Positions 32,824-42,500 of a stretch of DNA of 64,000 bases are shown here, piece by piece. Below the pieces are notes generated by a model. It was given only the letters and a program-made list of their open reading frames with translations. It was not told the DNA's origin and did not search any database. Every line of letters begins with the position of its first letter. The stretch's first letter is position 1. Source of the stretch: Streptomyces sp. NBC_01476 (lineage in GTDB: Bacteria > Actinomycetota > Actinomycetes > Streptomycetales > Streptomycetaceae); the NCBI RefSeq assembly GCF_036227265.1, contig NZ_CP109446.1, positions 3,295,001 to 3,359,000 on the forward strand, in the 5' to 3' direction. The position numbers and the translations under genes were made by a program.

Positions 32824-34032
32824 GTGAGTGGCGAGGACGCCGGGATCGAGCAGGGCGGCGCGCTGCGGCGGGTGATGCGGGGCCGCGACCCCGCCGAGGA
32901 GCACCGGGCCTCCACCCCGCTGGAACTCCTCTTCGACCTGACCTTCGTGGTCGCGGTCTCCCAGGCCGCCGCCGAACTCCACCACGCCCTGTCCGAAGGC
33001 CACACCCGCACCGCGCTGGCCGGATACGCCGCCGTCTTCTTCGCCATCTGGTGGGCGTGGATGAACTTCACCTGGTTCGCCTCCGCGTACGACACCGACG
33101 ACGTGCCCTACCGGCTGCTGACCCTGCTGCAGATGAGCGGCGCCCTCGTCCTGGCCGCCGGGGTGCACGCGGCCTTCGACGGCGACTTCGCCGTGGTCGT
33201 CATCGGCTATGTGATCATGCGGGTGGCGATGGTCACCCAATGGCTGCGGGCCGCACGCGAACACCCCGACGGCCGGACCGCCGCACTCCTGTACGCCGCC
33301 GGGATCGCACTGGTGCAGGCCGGGTGGATCGCGCGGCTGTGGGTGCCGGGCGGCTGGGCGTACGCGACCTTCGCGGTGCTGGCGGCGGCCGAACTGACCG
33401 TGCCGGCCTGGGCGGAGAAACGGGGCCGGGCGACCAGCTGGCACCCGGGCCACATCGCCGAGCGGTACGGCCTGTTCACCCTCATCGTGCTGGGCGAGGT
33501 CATCCTCGCCTCACTGGCGGCCGTGCAGTCCGCGGTGACCGAGCGCGGTCTGTCCGCGGAGCTGCTGCTGATCGCCATCGGCGGGCTGCTGCTGGTGTTC
33601 AGCCTCTGGTGGATCTACTTCACCGGTTCCGAGGCCACCCTGCCGACCTTGCGTGCCGCACTGAGCTGGGGATACGGCCACTACCTGGTCTTCGCCTGCG
33701 TCGCGGCGATCGGGGCGGGCCTGGAGAGCGCGCTGGACAGCACCGAGCACCACGGGGATCTCTCCCCCCGGGGCGCCGCGCTGTCGGTGGCCGTACCGGT
33801 CGCGGTCGTCGTGCTGCTGCTGGGCGTCCTGCACGAGATGACCGGCACCGGCGCGGTCGGGCACCGGCTGCTGGTGGTGGCCGGCGCGGCCGTGGTGCTG
33901 GCACTGGCCTTCAGCGTGCCGGGCATCGGCGTGGGCGGCGCGGTGCTGGGCATGGGCCTGGCCGTCGCGGCCACCCTCGCCGCCAATCTGACCGTCCGCC
34001 ACCGCCGGGCGATGGCCGGCGCCCGGGCCTGA
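32824..34032 (+). CDS. Low temperature requirement protein A (LtrA) family membrane protein
   Basis: The 402-aa protein has about 10-12 membrane segments and the LtrA signature STPLELLFDLTFVVAVSQAAAEL near residue 30, WWAWMNFTWFASAYDTDDVPYRL near 78 and HIAERYGLFTLIVLGEVIL near 210. LtrA was linked to growth at low temperature in Listeria, but the molecular role is unknown. GTG at 32824 is chosen because GGAGAGGAGAGG lies 6 nt upstream; the frame is open further back to 32755 without support. Confidence 0.9.
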   Translation: MSGEDAGIEQGGALRRVMRGRDPAEEHRASTPLELLFDLTFVVAVSQAAAELHHALSEGHTRTALAGYAAVFFAIWWAWMNFTWFASAYDTDDVPYRLLTLLQMSGALVLAAGVHAAFDGDFAVVVIGYVIMRVAMVTQWLRAAREHPDGRTAALLYAAGIALVQAGWIARLWVPGGWAYATFAVLAAAELTVPAWAEKRGRATSWHPGHIAERYGLFTLIVLGEVILASLAAVQSAVTERGLSAELLLIAIGGLLLVFSLWWIYFTGSEATLPTLRAALSWGYGHYLVFACVAAIGAGLESALDSTEHHGDLSPRGAALSVAVPVAVVVLLLGVLHEMTGTGAVGHRLLVVAGAAVVLALAFSVPGIGVGGAVLGMGLAVAATLAANLTVRHRRAMAGARA

Positions 34033-34155
34033 GGCCGGACCCCGGCAGGGACGCCTGCCGCCCGGATCCGAGGGCAGATCCCAGCCGGAGTCGTCCGGCA
34101 CCGCACCTGAGCCGGGTCCGGGCAGGGTCGTCCGGCACGCGCCCCGAAGCCCGTC

Positions 34156-34986
34156 TCAGTCGGAATGCGGCGCCACGGTGTCGCTCGGCTCCGGCGCCGG
34201 CGCCGGAGCCGTGTCCTGGGCGGCGGACCCAGCGGCGTGCTGGGCTGCCGCCCCGGCAGCGTCCTGGGCGGCGGACCCGGCGGCGGCCTCCGGTGCCGCG
34301 ATGGCCGACGCCGGGGCCACGAAGAGCGGCACGCGCTTGCGTTTCCGCTTCCTGCGCCGGTACCCGGCGCGATCCGGTGCGCCCACGTAATCGTCGGGCT
34401 GCCAGATCCGGCCCAGCCAGAGGCCGGCCGGCACCCGCTCGCGGCACGCCTCCTCCATCGGGCCGGCCTGGTCGATGGCGTAGGTGAGCGGGATGCGGTA
34501 GCGCAGGCGGGGCAGGCCGGGCGCGGGCGGGTCGGCGTCGCGGACCCGCTTCCACAGCAGCCGGTCGTCGCGGTCGATGGCGCCGCGCGGAAAGAGTTCG
34601 AGGGTGGCGGTGGGGTGCGCCGCCGCGTCACCGGTGGAGTAGATGGCCACCGCGGCGAGGGAGTCCCAGGGCAGGAAGACGACGTCCTCCGCCATCTCCT
34701 GGAACCACCACCAGCCCTCCGCGTCGAGCACGAACCGCTCATGCCGCCCCACCCACGCCCCGAACTGCATGAAGAGCGTCAGGAACGACAGGAAACAGAA
34801 GACCCCGACGAGAACGTCCCGCCCGATGCCGTGCGCGAGCAGCCCCGACAGCACCGCCGCGCCCACGAAGAGCACGACCACGATCCACCAGGCCACCGCG
34901 TTCGCCGCCAGCAGCAACCGTCCCGACCGGATGACCGTCGCATCCTCAGCCGGCCGCCGCCCGTGCGGACCGCTCAACGTCCCCAT
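34156..34986 (-). CDS. Membrane protein with Ala-rich repeat tail
   Basis: The 276-aa protein has two membrane segments (about residues 23-50 and 57-77), then a soluble PH-like or YcxB-like domain (FVLDAEGWWWFQ, VVFLPWDSLAAVAIYS, RYRIPLTYAID), a very basic patch RRRKRKRKR near 220 and a C-terminal repeat of AAGSAAQDAAG type. I do not know its role. The ATG at 34986 has TAGGGT 6 nt upstream and is probably leaderless. At DNA level the tail is a near-identical tandem repeat (about 34217-34290), so its length may vary between strains. Confidence 0.72.
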   Translation of the reverse strand: MGTLSGPHGRRPAEDATVIRSGRLLLAANAVAWWIVVVLFVGAAVLSGLLAHGIGRDVLVGVFCFLSFLTLFMQFGAWVGRHERFVLDAEGWWWFQEMAEDVVFLPWDSLAAVAIYSTGDAAAHPTATLELFPRGAIDRDDRLLWKRVRDADPPAPGLPRLRYRIPLTYAIDQAGPMEEACRERVPAGLWLGRIWQPDDYVGAPDRAGYRRRKRKRKRVPLFVAPASAIAAPEAAAGSAAQDAAGAAAQHAAGSAAQDTAPAPAPEPSDTVAPHSD

Positions 34987-35070
34987 GCCCAGACCCTAAC
35001 CTCAGCCCGCCACCCGCGCGTTACCGTCCGGACATACAGCCGGGCGGCGAAGCGCCGGGGCCGGGCACAA

Positions 35071-35111
35071 CGAGCGGCGCCCCCTCCCGTGACGGGAGGG
35101 GGCGCCGCTCG
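35071..35111 (-). terminator. 19-bp perfect hairpin downstream of groEL2
   Basis: CGAGCGGCGCCCCCTCCCG (35071-35089) and its exact inverse complement (35093-35111) enclose TGA. It lies 30 nt after the groEL2 stop (minus strand). Confidence 0.88.
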
Positions 35112-35140
35112 GTGGCTTCAGGGCTGCTGATCCCGGGGGA

Positions 35141-36970
<1,830 letters not shown>

Positions 36971-37032
36971 CAGACCCCCACCCCCGAGCGGCGTCAGGAC
37001 CGGGCACCCGGCGGCGGGCGGCGGGCGCCCGC

Positions 37033-37076
37033 GGACGCGCGAAGGGCCCGCACCGGACGCGCGAAGGGCCCGCACC
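37033..37076. repeat. Exact 22-bp tandem duplication
   Basis: The 22 nt at 37033-37054 are repeated exactly at 37055-37076. Each copy contains CGAAGGGCCCGCACC, one arm of the adjoining terminator hairpin. Confidence 0.9.
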
Positions 37077-37098
37077 ATGAGCCGGTGCGGGCCCTTCG
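37062..37098 (-). terminator. 15-bp hairpin downstream of the cold-shock gene
   Basis: CGAAGGGCCCGCACC (37062-37076) and GGTGCGGGCCCTTCG (37084-37098) enclose ATGAGCC. It lies 44 nt after the stop of the minus-strand cold-shock gene. Confidence 0.88.
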
Positions 37099-37141
37099 GC
37101 CTGAGAGAAACGCCGCGTCGATGGTCGAACGCGCCGGGATG

Positions 37142-37345
37142 TCAGCCTGCCAGCCGGACCATGTCCGCCTGCGGCCCCTTCTGACCCTGCGAGATCTCGA
37201 ACTCGACTCGCTGGCCTTCTTCGAGGGTGCGGTAGCCGTCCATCTGGATCGCGCTGTAGTGGACGAAGACATCCGCACCACCGTCGACCGCGATGAAGCC
37301 GTAGCCCTTCTCCGCGTTGAACCACTTGACGGTGCCCTGAGCCAT
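37142..37345 (-). CDS. CspA-type cold-shock protein
   Basis: The 67-aa protein is a single cold-shock domain with RNP1 KGYGFIAV and RNP2 DVFVHYSAI, acting as an RNA chaperone. The [17 protein letters not shown] start is the normal Streptomyces form; ATG at 37345 has GGGGAG 6-7 nt upstream, whereas the TTG two codons earlier has none. It ends in [13 protein letters not shown] strong hairpin follows, and a 475-nt non-coding region precedes it, part of which may be the 5' untranslated region. Confidence 0.95.
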   Translation of the reverse strand: MAQGTVKWFNAEKGYGFIAVDGGADVFVHYSAIQMDGYRTLEEGQRVEFEISQGQKGPQADMVRLAG

Positions 37346-37743
37346 TCCCAACTCCCCTATTACTGGCCCTATCGCGGCCCCGCACTCCGCGGGCCCGGGT
37401 CAGACCTCACCCACCGGAGCGACCCTTACCGTGGACAGGAGGGAGCTCTGGGAGGCGTGCGCCGGAACGCGTCGACCGCGGCTGAATGTATCTGTCCGGA
37501 TGCCCACTGCAACAGGTCAATTGGACGAGAATTCTGGGTCTGACTCATCGGAAATAACCCAGGAAAAAACGATAATGCGGGGCATCTCGGACCGGACACA
37601 TCGGGCGATCCGGGAGAATTCGCGTGTGAATTTGGCGATAAATCGCCGCACCACCCAGGACTGGCGACTCACTTGCCCCCCGCAACAGTACAGCCCTTCA
37701 ACTACCGCCCCGCACCGCCCCCGCCGGGCCCGGACAGCGAAGA
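37346..37743. other. Intergenic region upstream of the cold-shock gene, no convincing gene
   Basis: The stretch is locally AT-richer (about 37535-37660) than its surroundings. It contains a 6-bp hairpin GGCGAT-AA-ATCGCC (37634-37647). TAATAG and TAGGGC boxes near 37355-37375 on the minus strand could belong to the cold-shock gene's promoter. A frame of 111 codons (37431-37766, plus strand) shows no domain and ends in low-complexity sequence, so I do not call it. Confidence 0.5.
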
Positions 37744-37773
37744 GCCCCGCCCACCACGAGGGGTGAGCGGGGC
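37744..37773 (-). terminator. Hairpin downstream of cysO
   Basis: GCCCCGCCCACC (37744-37755) pairs with GGTGAGCGGGGC (37762-37773) with one wobble, 53 nt beyond the cysO stop. On the minus strand it is followed by TCTTCG. Confidence 0.65.
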
Positions 37774-37826
37774 CGCAGAACCCACGGAAAACCGCGGATC
37801 AAAACAACAGCGGACAGTCCGCGGTT

Positions 37827-38102
37827 TCAGCCACCCGCCACCGCGGGAATGATCGAGACACTCGCGCCGTCCGGCACCACCGTCTCCAGCCCCGACGAGA
37901 AACGCACATCGTCGTCGTTCACATAAACGTTCACGAAACGCCGCAGCTTTCCCGCGTCGTCGAGAACCCGCGCCGAAATACCGGCGTGATTCTTCTCCAG
38001 CGACGTGATGACCTCGGCCAGCGTCGCGCCCTCGGCCGGCACCTCGGCCTGGCCGCCGGTGTAGGTACGGAGAATGGTCGGGATTCGAACAGAAGCAGTC
38101 AT
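37827..38102 (-). CDS. cysO: Sulfur carrier protein CysO (MoaD/ThiS family)
   Basis: The 91-aa protein has the ubiquitin-like fold of MoaD/ThiS carriers (VRIPTILRTYTGGQAEV, NVYVNDDDVRF) and ends in the diglycine AVAGG that is adenylated and converted to a thiocarboxylate. CysO-type carriers donate sulfide to fold-type II PLP enzymes, as CysM does for cysteine. Its ATG overlaps the stop of the upstream threonine-synthase-like gene (ATGA), so the two are made together. Control by the SAM riboswitch upstream of the operon places it in methionine supply. The C-terminus is complete. Confidence 0.92.
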   Translation of the reverse strand: MTASVRIPTILRTYTGGQAEVPAEGATLAEVITSLEKNHAGISARVLDDAGKLRRFVNVYVNDDDVRFSSGLETVVPDGASVSIIPAVAGG

Positions 38103-39391
38103 GCGAGGCCAGCCTCTCGGAACGCGGCAAGGGTCGGGCGGATGATCGCGGTCGGTCCGGTGGTGGGCGCGACCGCGTCCAGGGTCTTCAGGCCGTCGCC
38201 GGTGTTGAGCACGACGGTCTCGGCGGCCGGGTCGAGCTGCCCGGTCTCGATCAGCTTCTGCAGCACACCCACGGTCACCCCGCCGGCCGTCTCCCCGAAG
38301 ATCCCCTCGGTCCGCGCCAGCAGCTTGATCGCGTCGACCACCTGCTCGTCGTTCACATCCTCGACCGCCCCGCCGGTACGGCGGGTGATGTCCAGGACGT
38401 ACGGGCCGTCCGCCGGGTTGCCGATCGCCAGCGACTTGGCGATGGTGTCCGGCTTCACCGGCCGCACCACGTCGACACCGGCTTTGTAGGCCGCGGACAC
38501 CGGGGAACAGCCCTCCGCCTGGGCGCCGTAGATCTTGTACGGCTTCTCCTCGACCAGGCCGAGCTTGATCAGCTCCTGCAGACCCTTGTCGATCTTGGTG
38601 AGCTGGGAGCCGGAGGCGATCGGGATGACCAGGTTGTCCGGCAGGCGCCAGCCGAGCTGCTCGGCGATCTCGTAGGCGAGCGTCTTGGAGCCCTCGCCGT
38701 AGTAGGGGCGGAGGTTCACATTGACGAAGCCCCAGCCCTCGCCGATCGGGTCGCCGATCAACTCCGAGCAGAAGCGGTTGACCTCGTCGTACGAGCCCTC
38801 GATACCGACCAGTTGGCCGCCGTAGACCGCGGCCATGACGACCTTGCCGGCCTCCAGGTCGTGCGGGATGAAGACGCAGCTGCGCAGGCCCGCGCGGGCC
38901 GCGGCGGCGCCCACCGCACCGGCCAGATTGCCGGTGGAGGAGCAGGACAGGGTGGTGAGTCCGAAGGTGCGGGCGGCTTCCAGGGCGATGGCGACGACGC
39001 GGTCCTTGAAGGAGTGCGTCGGGTTGCCGGAGTCGTCCTTGACGTACAGGCCGCCGGTGATGCCCAGTTCACGGGCGAGGTTGTCGGCCTTGACGAGCTT
39101 CGTCCAGCCGGGGTTGAGATTGGGGTGCTCCGCCACATCGGCGGCCACCGGCAGCAGCGGCGCGTACCGCCAGATGCTGGTCGGGCCGGCCTCGATCCGC
39201 CGGCGCAGGCCCTCCGGGTCGCCGACCGGGAGGTCGTAGGCCACTTCGAGGGGGCCGAAACACTCCTCGCAGGCGAACACCGGGCTCAGCGGGAAGCGGG
39301 CTCCGCACTCCCGGCAGGACAGCGCGGCGGCGGGTCCGAAGGGGGCGGGGCTGGAGGTGTCGTGGGAGGCGGCGATGGTCTGCACAGCCAT
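38099..39391 (-). CDS. metM: Threonine-synthase-like PLP enzyme, probable O-phosphohomoserine-dependent homocysteine synthase (MetM type)
   Basis: The 430-aa fold-type II PLP enzyme looks like threonine synthase: a zinc-ribbon-like N-terminus (SCRECGARF, ACEECFGPLEVAY), the PLP Lys in GNPTHSFKDRV (about residue 128), the phosphate loop SSTGNLAGAVG near 150 and GGVTVGVLQ near the end. Automatic annotation would be thrC. But it is preceded by a SAM riboswitch and overlaps cysO, which fits synthesis of homocysteine from O-phosphohomoserine and thiocarboxylated CysO. I recall a recent Streptomyces report naming such an enzyme MetM. Sequence alone cannot exclude plain threonine synthase. Start ATG 39391 gives the usual MAVQTIA N-terminus. 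Confidence 0.82.
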   Translation of the reverse strand: MAVQTIAASHDTSSPAPFGPAAALSCRECGARFPLSPVFACEECFGPLEVAYDLPVGDPEGLRRRIEAGPTSIWRYAPLLPVAADVAEHPNLNPGWTKLVKADNLARELGITGGLYVKDDSGNPTHSFKDRVVAIALEAARTFGLTTLSCSSTGNLAGAVGAAAARAGLRSCVFIPHDLEAGKVVMAAVYGGQLVGIEGSYDEVNRFCSELIGDPIGEGWGFVNVNLRPYYGEGSKTLAYEIAEQLGWRLPDNLVIPIASGSQLTKIDKGLQELIKLGLVEEKPYKIYGAQAEGCSPVSAAYKAGVDVVRPVKPDTIAKSLAIGNPADGPYVLDITRRTGGAVEDVNDEQVVDAIKLLARTEGIFGETAGGVTVGVLQKLIETGQLDPAAETVVLNTGDGLKTLDAVAPTTGPTAIIRPTLAAFREAGLA

Positions 39392-39419
39392 GATGGCGAG
39401 GCCCTTTCTCCTCATCTTC

Positions 39420-39442
39420 CTTGTGACGTACGTCGCCACAAG
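39420..39442 (-). promoter_or_regulatory. Alternative hairpin after the riboswitch aptamer
   Basis: CTTGTG and CACAAG flank an 11-nt segment between aptamer and coding start. CTTGT could also pair with ACAAG upstream of the aptamer (near 39550), giving a switch of structures before the ribosome site. Confidence 0.55.
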
Positions 39443-39540
39443 ACGGAATTGGCACCTTCCCCACCGTGTGACCTCGCGGTCGGCGGGAGGGTTGCCGGGG
39501 CTTCAACGGGCCGTTCCCTCTGCCCCTCTGGATGAGCGCT
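39438..39540 (-). promoter_or_regulatory. SAM-I (S-box) riboswitch
   Basis: Reading toward metM, the leader contains CTCATCCAGAGGGGCAGAGG, then CGGCCCGTTGAAGCCCCGGC followed by AACC, and after a variable stem GGTGCCAATTCC. These are the conserved core blocks of the S-box aptamer that binds S-adenosylmethionine. It ends about 50 nt before the coding start. High SAM is expected to switch the metM-cysO operon off. Confidence 0.9.
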
Positions 39541-39675
39541 ATTCACTTGTCGTTCAGTTGTCGGCACGGGCACCCGGCATGCGGTCACCCTGCGCGTTGT
39601 TCAAGACTGTAACCGACAAAGGCAGCGGTTGAGAGAGTCGTCCGCACCGCGAGATGGATCACAAGGGGTCCCACA

Positions 39676-40641
39676 GTGCTCGATGAGGTGGAGGGCTGGC
39701 TGGCCCGCCGGTCGTGGTCGGCGGCCGACCGGCCGCTGGAGCAGCTGCTCGCGGCGAAGCGGGCGGCGGGCGACCGCGGCACGGTCAGCGTGGTGCTGCC
39801 GGCGCTCGACGAGGAGGCCACCGTCGGCGGGATCGTCGGTGCGATCCGCCGTGACCTGATGGCGCCCGCGGCACCGCTGGTGGACGAGCTGATCGTGATC
39901 GACTCGGGTTCCCGCGACGGTACGGCCCGGGTCGCGGCGGCGGCCGGGGCGCGGGTGGTGCTGCGGGACACGATCCTGCCGCGGCTGCCGGCGGTGCCCG
40001 GCAAGGGCGACGTGCTGTGGCGGTCGCTGCTGGTGGCCCGTGGCGAGATCGTCTGCTTCGTGGACGCGGACCTGCGTGAATTCGACTCACGGTTCGTCTC
40101 CGGCATCGTCGGCCCGCTGCTCACCGAGCCGGCCGTGCAGCTGGTCAAGGCGATGTACGAGCGTCCGCTGGAGACCGGCGGCGAGACGCTGCCGGCCGGC
40201 GGCGGCCGGGTCACCGAGCTGGTCGCCCGCCCGCTGCTGAACCTGCACTGGCCGCGGCTGGCCGGCTTCGTCCAGCCGCTGGGCGGGGAGTACGCGGCGC
40301 GGCGCTCGCTGCTGGAACGGCTGCCGTTCCCGGTGGGCTACGGGGTGGAGCTGGGCATGCTGATCGACGCGCTGGGCCTGGTCGGCCTGGACGCGCTCGC
40401 CCAGGTGGACGTCGGCGTACGGCACCACCGGCATCAGGACACGGCGGCGCTGGGCCGGATGGCGGCGGCGATCTACCGCACGGCGCAGCTCCGCCTCTCC
40501 CGCGGCCCCCTGGTCCGCCCCCGCCTCACCCAGTTCACCCGCTCCCCCGACGGCTTCACCCCCCACACCCACCCCGTCGACACGGAAGAGCGACCTCCGA
40601 TGGGGTCCATCCGCGAATACGTGGCCCTGCGGGCCGCCTGA
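39676..40641 (+). CDS. gpgS: Glucosyl-3-phosphoglycerate synthase-type glycosyltransferase
   Basis: The 321-aa GT-A-fold, GT81-type enzyme transfers glucose from a nucleotide sugar to 3-phosphoglycerate, the first step to glucosylglycerate and methylglucose lipopolysaccharides. Visible: SVVLPALDEEATVGGIV (about residue 37), VDELIVIDSGSRDGTARVA near 72, the metal-binding VDADLRE near 135 and the acceptor-loop GGEYAARRSLLERLPFPVGYGVELGML near 202. The GTG at 39676 follows AAGGGG. It lies divergent from metM-cysO. Role in compatible-solute or polysaccharide synthesis is inferred from the family; otsA nearby also makes a compatible solute. Confidence 0.87.
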   Translation: MLDEVEGWLARRSWSAADRPLEQLLAAKRAAGDRGTVSVVLPALDEEATVGGIVGAIRRDLMAPAAPLVDELIVIDSGSRDGTARVAAAAGARVVLRDTILPRLPAVPGKGDVLWRSLLVARGEIVCFVDADLREFDSRFVSGIVGPLLTEPAVQLVKAMYERPLETGGETLPAGGGRVTELVARPLLNLHWPRLAGFVQPLGGEYAARRSLLERLPFPVGYGVELGMLIDALGLVGLDALAQVDVGVRHHRHQDTAALGRMAAAIYRTAQLRLSRGPLVRPRLTQFTRSPDGFTPHTHPVDTEERPPMGSIREYVALRAA

Positions 40642-40690
40642 CCCCGATCCCCCCTCCGGGGGGCGGCGGACGTCGTGCCCCCCACGGCCC

Positions 40691-40976
40691 GATCCGGACC
40701 ACCCGCCGGTCGACGGCTGAGCGCGCAGTTCCCCGCGCCCCCAAGAAGGACGGCGGAGGACGTGCCCCGAAGGGGCGCGAGGAACTGCGCAGCCAGCCAC
40801 GACGGCGCCGCAGACGACCCGCACGCCCAGCCCCAAGGCCGGATCCGGACCACCCGCCGGTGGACGGCTGAGCGCGCAGTTCCCCGCGCCCCCAAGAAGG
40901 ACGGCGGAGGACGTGCCCCGAAGGGGCGCGAGGAACTGCGCGACCAGCGACGATGGCGCCGCAGACGACCCGGTTG
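40691..40976. repeat. Two-copy 151-bp tandem repeat of the hairpin-armed family (locus 3)
   Basis: Copies begin at 40691 and 40842 with GATCCGGACCACCCGCCGGT and agree nearly base for base. Each holds the inverse arm CGCGCAGTTCCCCGCGCCCC, a spacer CAAGAAGGACGGCGGAGGAC, and the forward arm GGGGCGCGAGGAACTGCGC followed by CGCCGCAGACGACCCG. Arms match loci 1 and 2, but the inner sequence is different. It lies between gpgS and otsA. Confidence 0.88.
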
Positions 40977-41015
40977 CCGCCGGGCGGAAGGGCAACGGCG
41001 CAGGCGGGGTCACGT

Positions 41016-41042
41016 TTGAGGCAAGGTCATCCTGGCTAGGCT
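41016..41042 (+). promoter_or_regulatory. Probable leaderless promoter of otsA
   Basis: TAGGCT (41037-41042) is 6 nt before the ATG, and TTGAGG (41016-41021) lies 15 nt further upstream. No ribosome site is present, so the mRNA probably begins at the start codon. Confidence 0.6.
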
Positions 41043-41048
41043 CGCCGC

Positions 41049-42473
41049 ATGGTCGCAACGCGTCACGCCGCCCCCATCCTGGTCGCCTCCAACCGCGGCC
41101 CCGTCTCGTACACCCTCACCGAGAACGGCGAGCTGACCAGCAGACGCGGCGGCGGCGGCCTCGTATCGGGGCTCAGCGCGATCGGCCCGGACGCGGGCGC
41201 CGTATGGGTCTGCGCGGCCCTGTCCGACGGCGACCGGGCCGCCGTGAGCCGCGGCGTCGCCGAAGACGGCTCCCGCATGATCGCGGTCGACCCACCCGTC
41301 TTCGAGGCCGCCTACAACGGCATCGCCAACTCCGTGCTGTGGTTCGTGCACCACATGCTCTACCAGACCCCGCTGGAGCCGGTCTTCGACGAGGACTTCC
41401 GCACGCAGTGGGACGCCTACCGCGCCTACAACGCCGCCTTCGCCGACGCCCTGGCCGAGGAGGCCGCCGAGGGCGCCGCCGTACTCGTGCAGGACTACCA
41501 CCTCTCCCTGGTCCCGGCGATGCTCCGCGCCCGCCGCCCCGACCTGCGGGTCGGCCACTTCTCACACACCCCCTGGGCACCGCCGGACTACTTCCGGCTG
41601 CTGCCGGACGACATCGCGGAGGAACTGCTCGCCGGCATCCTCGGCGCCGACCGGGCCGCCTTCCTGACCCGCCGCTGGGCGGACGCCTTCGCCGCGGCCT
41701 GCGTCGCCGTGCTGGGCGCCACGCTCTCCCCCGACGGCCTCGAAGTGACCTGGCGGGGCCGTACCACCCGGCTCGGCGTCCACGGCCTGGGCGCCGACGG
41801 GGACTTTCTGCGGGAGCGGGCCGGGCGCCCCGACGTGGCCGCCCAGATGGAAGGGCTGCGCGCCGAGACCGGCGCCGACCGCAAGCTGATCGTCCGGGTG
41901 GACCGTACCGAGCTCTCCAAGAACATCGTCCGCGGCCTCCTCGCGTACCGGCAGCTCCTGGCCGAGCACCCCGAGTGGCGGGAGCGCGTCGTCCATGTCG
42001 CCTTCGCGTACCCCTCCCGGCAGGACCTGGAGATCTACCGCGACTACACCGCCGAGGTCTCCCGGGTGGCCACCGAGATCAACGCGGAGTTCGGCACGCT
42101 GAGCTGGACCCCGGTGCTGCTGAAGGTCGACGACGACTTCCCGCGCTCGCTGGCCGCGTACCGCCTCGCCGACGTCGCCCTGGTCAACCCGATCCGCGAC
42201 GGCATGAACCTGGTCGCCAAGGAGGTCCCGGTCGTCTCCGACAACGGCGTCGCCCTGGTCCTGTCCCGCGAGGCGGGCGCCTTCGCCGAACTCGCCGACG
42301 ACGCGATCACCGTCAACCCGTACGACATCCGGGCCACCGCCGCGGCGCTGCTGGAAGGGCTCACCCTCGCACCCGAGGAGCGCGCCGACCGCACCAAACG
42401 CCTCGCGGAGGCCGCGACCGCCCTCCCCCCCTCGAAGTGGTTCCTCGACCAGCTCGAAGCCCTGCGCGGCTGA
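41049..42473 (+). CDS. otsA: Trehalose-6-phosphate synthase
   Basis: The 474-aa GT20 glycosyltransferase makes trehalose 6-phosphate from a nucleoside-diphosphate glucose and glucose 6-phosphate. Family motifs: ILVASNRGPVSY at the N-terminus, RRGGGGLVSGL, NSVLWFVHHMLY near 96, VQDYHLSLVPAMLRARRPDLRVGHFSHTPW near 147, VRVDRTELSKNIVRGL near 282 and LVNPIRDGMNLVAKE near 377. It is faced by otsB on the other strand, 27 nt apart, which completes the OtsAB pathway. The transcript appears leaderless. Confidence 0.95.
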   Translation: MVATRHAAPILVASNRGPVSYTLTENGELTSRRGGGGLVSGLSAIGPDAGAVWVCAALSDGDRAAVSRGVAEDGSRMIAVDPPVFEAAYNGIANSVLWFVHHMLYQTPLEPVFDEDFRTQWDAYRAYNAAFADALAEEAAEGAAVLVQDYHLSLVPAMLRARRPDLRVGHFSHTPWAPPDYFRLLPDDIAEELLAGILGADRAAFLTRRWADAFAAACVAVLGATLSPDGLEVTWRGRTTRLGVHGLGADGDFLRERAGRPDVAAQMEGLRAETGADRKLIVRVDRTELSKNIVRGLLAYRQLLAEHPEWRERVVHVAFAYPSRQDLEIYRDYTAEVSRVATEINAEFGTLSWTPVLLKVDDDFPRSLAAYRLADVALVNPIRDGMNLVAKEVPVVSDNGVALVLSREAGAFAELADDAITVNPYDIRATAAALLEGLTLAPEERADRTKRLAEAATALPPSKWFLDQLEALRG

Positions 42474-42500
42474 CCGCCCGGCGGGGGCTCGGTGCGGAGG

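Noticed and set aside
37431..37766. 111-codon plus-strand frame upstream of the cold-shock gene
   Set aside because: No recognisable domain, no ribosome site, ends in Arg/Pro low complexity and covers a hairpin.
38099..39391. Plain annotation as threonine synthase (thrC)
   Set aside because: The SAM riboswitch and the overlapping cysO favour a homocysteine-forming role, though threonine synthase cannot be excluded from sequence.
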